Assembly: GCF_026151205.1 (NCBI RefSeq)
Contig: NC_087081.1
Coordinates: forward strand, 5,017,246 to 5,081,245
From: Bolinopsis microptera
Taxonomy: Eukaryota > Ctenophora > Tentaculata > Lobata > Bolinopsidae
Length of the DNA: 64,000 nt
Direction: 5' to 3'
In this document: in pieces, positions 62,101-64,000 of the stretch
Position numbering within the stretch: position 1 is the first letter of the stretch
How the letters are laid out: the number at the start of each line of letters is the position of its first letter
The notes under the pieces: generated by a model
What the model was told of the DNA's origin: nothing
What the model saw: only the letters and a program-made list of their open reading frames with translations
Databases searched by the model: none
Translations under genes and position numbers: made by a program

Positions 62101-63627
62101 AGGTAACTCATTACTATTAGCTATTCTAATAATAAAAGACTACATGTTTTTTGTCCCTGACCAGTCGTTCACCGGCCCCTAACCGGCCCCTAACCGGTCA
62201 CTAACCAGCCACTAACCGGCCACCAATCAGCCACTAACCAGCCACTAACCAGCCACTAACCAGCCACTAACCGGCCACTAACGGGTCACTTACCGTTGGG
62301 AACCTGGCAGACCAAGGTCGGTTCTCATCCTCCACATCAAAGTCACTGTCCACACCGCTCAGGATGAACTCCTGGTGGGACTTCAACGTGGATGACTGGC
62401 TCGCGTTGTCAACTGAGTTGGATCGTCGGAGCGCTGAAACGAGGCAAGGTTTAGAATAAGAGATTAGTGAAAGTCCGCGGTGCCGTGGATTTGATGAACA
62501 GGTTTTAATTGTATTCATCTACAATGTTATCGACGGTAGCATATTAAGATATCAAATTTAGAATAAAACGTATTTTTATCAAATTAATCCAGACCTGTCA
62601 TAAATTGAACTAAAATATGAAAAAAACTAACGTATTCAAAAAGGAACATTCAGATCCAAATTTAAATCGTCTAAATAAAAAAGAAAATAAAGACGCACAT
62701 CGTGGCAGGGGAGGAATAGAAGTAGATCCCTCGCTCTGAGCCCTATACAAAATAAAATTACAAGAGTATCTTTTGTTGATTGCCATGCTGGCCATGCCCT
62801 GGCAGGGAGTCAAATACGGCCGGTTTGACGACAGTGAATCTGCAGGACCGTGTGTTATGTAACCAGCTCCATATGGATAATAACGGAGCTGAAGAACCAG
62901 TACTCTAGTAGCTAATTACAGCGTGTCAATTCAAAGAACCGTGTATCTGTGGTGGTCTGTAGGAGTTATACCACGTTATGGGTGCGTTCAATTAGGCATC
63001 TAATTTATCCTAATTGATCCAATTAAGGAGGTTGGTGCGGCCAATCAGGTGCTCTGGAAGAGGAAAATAACAGGCTGGTCTGGTGCTGTACCACAACCAA
63101 TTCCACACGAGGTTCAGGTTTATTATAATGTGGACGAAAATAAGCTTGTATTTTAGAATTTCTATCTTGGTTTGCTTCTAGAATTTCTATCTTGGTTTGC
63201 TTATAATTGAGGCAGTTTAAACGCTGTCTTTAGTTTAATATAATCTTTCCAGTGCTGCCCATGTCAGAACTGAGTTGCAGTTTCAAGATCGATTGTAAAA
63301 TGTAACAAATAATATGTCAACAAATAATAATCTATCAGATCAAACTATAATACTTCATGGCTTAACCCAATCTTAATTAAATCATTCAATCTAAATAACA
63401 TCACTACCATGTAGCGGAAGAGGCTTCTCCTCAGCGATCGTCAGCAAACACTCCGCACTGCGCGCCTGTTTGGCCTGATAGAAACTCATCTTCTTCTTCT
63501 TGCTCCTTCTCTTGATCATCATGGTCACTCTTCTTGTCAGATACCCCAGGACCCTCCCTAGCCTGTACTCCTCTACGTAGGATAAGTGTACTAGCAAGCT
63601 GGACCAGAGGGAGGACAACTTCAACAT
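53105..63627 (-). CDS. Dbl-family RhoGEF (DH-PH), 766 aa, 13 exons
   Basis: The exons on the minus strand are 63408-63627, 62294-62433, 61948-62046, 61749-61842, 61360-61514, 61079-61216, 60675-60757, 60273-60414, 58951-59065, 58355-58478, 58116-58240, 55903-55974 and 53105-53898. All are GT-AG with matching phases, 2301 nt in total. A DH domain (about residues 125-313) opens KRQDVIAEFIHTEKTFLRC and has the CR3 helix NPQCRRKHLKELLPNPMQRV followed by TKYPLL. A PH domain follows (about 330-445: LVLFEKFIVLFPNDRAFLY to the C-terminal helix TEEECKILSQTLERA). DH-PH proteins exchange GDP for GTP on Rho-family GTPases at membranes. The motif spacing resembles the Lbc/LARG group, which acts on RhoA (inference). 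The N-terminus has a basic run (KRRSKKKK). The 265-residue tail is Ser-rich and basic, without a PDZ or RGS domain. Several introns carry minisatellites. The start is supported by an in-frame ATG only. Confidence 0.92.
54235..54465 (+). repeat. Degenerate minisatellite built on GGTTACNNTTACTNGGGTA
   Basis: About 8-10 imperfect units of 18-30 bp based on TACTGTGGTTACGGTTACT, in intron 12 of the RhoGEF gene. It shares the GGTTACTAG core with the 26.9-kb array. Confidence 0.8.
54640..54683. promoter_or_regulatory. Two E-boxes (TCACGTGA) beside the E-box satellite
   Basis: GTCACGTGAC (about 54641-54650) is a full 10-base palindrome that matches the MITF/TFE-type (CLEAR) E-box. AGTCACGTGAT follows at about 54672. 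Both lie in intron 12 of the RhoGEF gene, some 150 bp from the E-box satellite. A regulatory role is inference. Confidence 0.4.
54820..55132. repeat. 21-bp minisatellite with one CACGTG E-box per unit
   Basis: About 15 nearly identical units of GACAACCCACGTGATCAGCA plus T. The unit contains CACGTG (E-box) overlapping TGATCA. The unit length is a multiple of three and has no stop in several frames, which creates long chance ORFs on both strands. It lies in intron 12 of the RhoGEF gene. Confidence 0.97.
56170..56292 (+). repeat. Short repeat GTGCACATTGAGATCAGGTTATTA
   Basis: About four copies of a 24-bp unit (CATTGAGATCAGGTTATT with GTGCACA), the last ones degenerate, in the intron between RhoGEF exons 58116-58240 and 55903-55974. 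Confidence 0.8.
56400..57170. repeat. Palindrome-dense GC-punctuated element with nested hairpins
   Basis: An outer stem (CGCGGGCGGAA near 56421-56431 with TTCCGCCCGCG near 56551-56561) encloses three strong hairpins. H1 is AATATTGCACGCGC...GCGTGCAATATT (56435-56464). H2 is ATATGTCC...GGACATAT (about 56467-56503), with an inner GGGC/GCCC stem. H3 is CGTATAGCAC...GTGCTATACG (about 56508-56547), with GGGCCC in its stem. TATATCCACCAGCG (about 56580-56594) recurs inverted at about 57146-57160, so a longer element may be bounded there. Further hairpins such as AGCGGGCT...AGCCCGCT lie at 57111-57132. No ORF is supported. It lies in a RhoGEF intron. Confidence 0.75.
59408..60210 (+). repeat. 49-bp G-rich minisatellite, about 15 units
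   Basis: The unit is GGAATGGGGGCGGGGATGCT followed by CGAGGAGAGGGGCGATGTTA and TCAGGGGAG. Some units end GGGACTAGGTGA instead, and these alternate in the right third as a higher-order repeat. The plus strand is very G-rich, with several runs of four or five G per unit. It lies in the intron between RhoGEF exons 60273-60414 and 58951-59065. Long ORFs across it are artefacts. Confidence 0.96.
60954..61058 (+). repeat. 10-bp minisatellite, unit GGTAACACAT, about 10 units
   Basis: Pure tandem units of GGTAACACAT. On the gene strand the array begins about 20 bases after the donor of RhoGEF exon 61079-61216. Confidence 0.96.
62160..62293 (-). repeat. 11-bp minisatellite made of donor-like units at a RhoGEF splice site
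   Basis: Read on the gene (minus) strand from the exon boundary, the sequence is GTAAGTGACCC and then about ten units of GTTAGTGGCTG, with variants GTTAGTGGCCG, GTTAGTGACCG and GTTAGGGGCCG. The real donor of exon 62294-62433 is therefore the first unit, in exact 11-base register. The far units decay toward GTGAACGACTG. Confidence 0.95.
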
Positions 63628-63655
63628 GGTGAGGGGGACGAGTCAGACGGGTCAC

Positions 63656-63742
63656 AAGTGAAACAAGTGGGACTAGTGGGACTAGCGGGACTAGTGAGAC
63701 TAGTGAGACTAGTGGGACTAGTGAGACTAGTGAGACTAGTAC
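63656..63742. repeat. GACTAGTG-type repeat just upstream of the RhoGEF start
   Basis: About eight units of GGGACTAGTG or GAGACTAGTG (9-10 bp). The array begins about 30 bases before the start codon at 63627 on the gene strand, so it lies in the 5' untranslated region or core promoter. Confidence 0.9.
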
Positions 63743-64000
63743 TACTAAGTCCGATCTCAGGTATGGGAGATGGGATAAAAACGGAGGCTATGTGCGGATG
63801 TAACGCAATGTGATTCAGTGGACTGTGATGATGCAGCTCTGTGTTGTAGTCAGATAGTGGATATGGTATATGGTATAATTGTTGGAGGAATAATACGAAT
63901 AGTCTAATAGTACGTCTGGGGAACAAAGCACTACAGTATCTTGGCAAAGCTGAATAGTTTCTGCAAATGTTGGCAAGGTCATGACTGGATCATAGGATCG

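Noticed and set aside
62699-62742. Possible 44-nt RhoGEF exon
   Set aside because: It has plausible AG and GT borders, but its phase does not fit. Exon 1 joins 62433 directly in frame.

Overview
The window is nuclear DNA from an AT-rich eukaryote, most probably an invertebrate metazoan. The evidence is many small exons with GT-AG introns, a Dbl-type RhoGEF, two kinds of LINE, a Penelope-type GIY-YIG fragment, Tc1/pogo-type and hAT-like elements, a tRNA-derived SINE and very many short tandem arrays. Nothing bacterial is present. The sequence does not fix the phylum.

Six spliced genes were assembled by hand by matching splice phases, and in each the exon lengths sum to a multiple of three. 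5.0-12.8 kb (minus): a 97-aa protein with a CCxCC cluster. 35.9-37.1 kb (plus): a 204-aa protein with a signal peptide. 39.6-43.3 kb (plus): an acidic, coiled-coil protein with two copies of a Cys/His motif. 43.8-45.8 kb (plus): an acidic Ser-rich protein that shares short motifs with its upstream neighbour. 46.5-52.2 kb (plus): a coiled-coil protein with an apparent alternative short 3' end. 53.1-63.6 kb (minus): a 13-exon, 766-aa DH-PH RhoGEF, convergent with the preceding gene. Only the RhoGEF has a clear function (activation of a Rho-family GTPase). A frameshifted MOSC-domain remnant lies at 16.0-16.4 kb.

The rest is mostly mobile DNA and satellites. There are three long fold-back elements: 8.1-11.2 kb with TA flanks, 14.0-15.7 kb, and 33.6-35.0 kb with TTAA flanks. 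The third sits inside a decayed CR1/L2-like LINE. A full-length RTE-like LINE with an open 1010-codon ORF and a 14-bp target duplication lies in an intron of the 46-52 kb gene. A pogo/Tigger-like element lies at 29.6-30.5 kb. There is a 123-bp hAT-like MITE at 4.3 kb and a nearly perfect intronic palindrome at 40.2 kb. The block 18.8-25.4 kb holds duplicated segments and satellites so rich in single-base indels that it may be poorly polished assembly.

The most unusual pattern is the relation of minisatellites to splice sites. The donor of RhoGEF exon 2 is the first unit of an 11-bp array of donor-like sequences. The acceptor of exon 2 of the secreted-protein gene is the last unit of an 8-bp array. 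That gene's start codon lies in a 24-bp repeat in which most copies carry an acceptor-like tract followed by ATG. The last intron of the Cys/His gene is almost entirely an 8-bp array in which most units carry a branch-point-like CTGAT. Splice signals may therefore be seeding, or be renewed by, tandem expansions.
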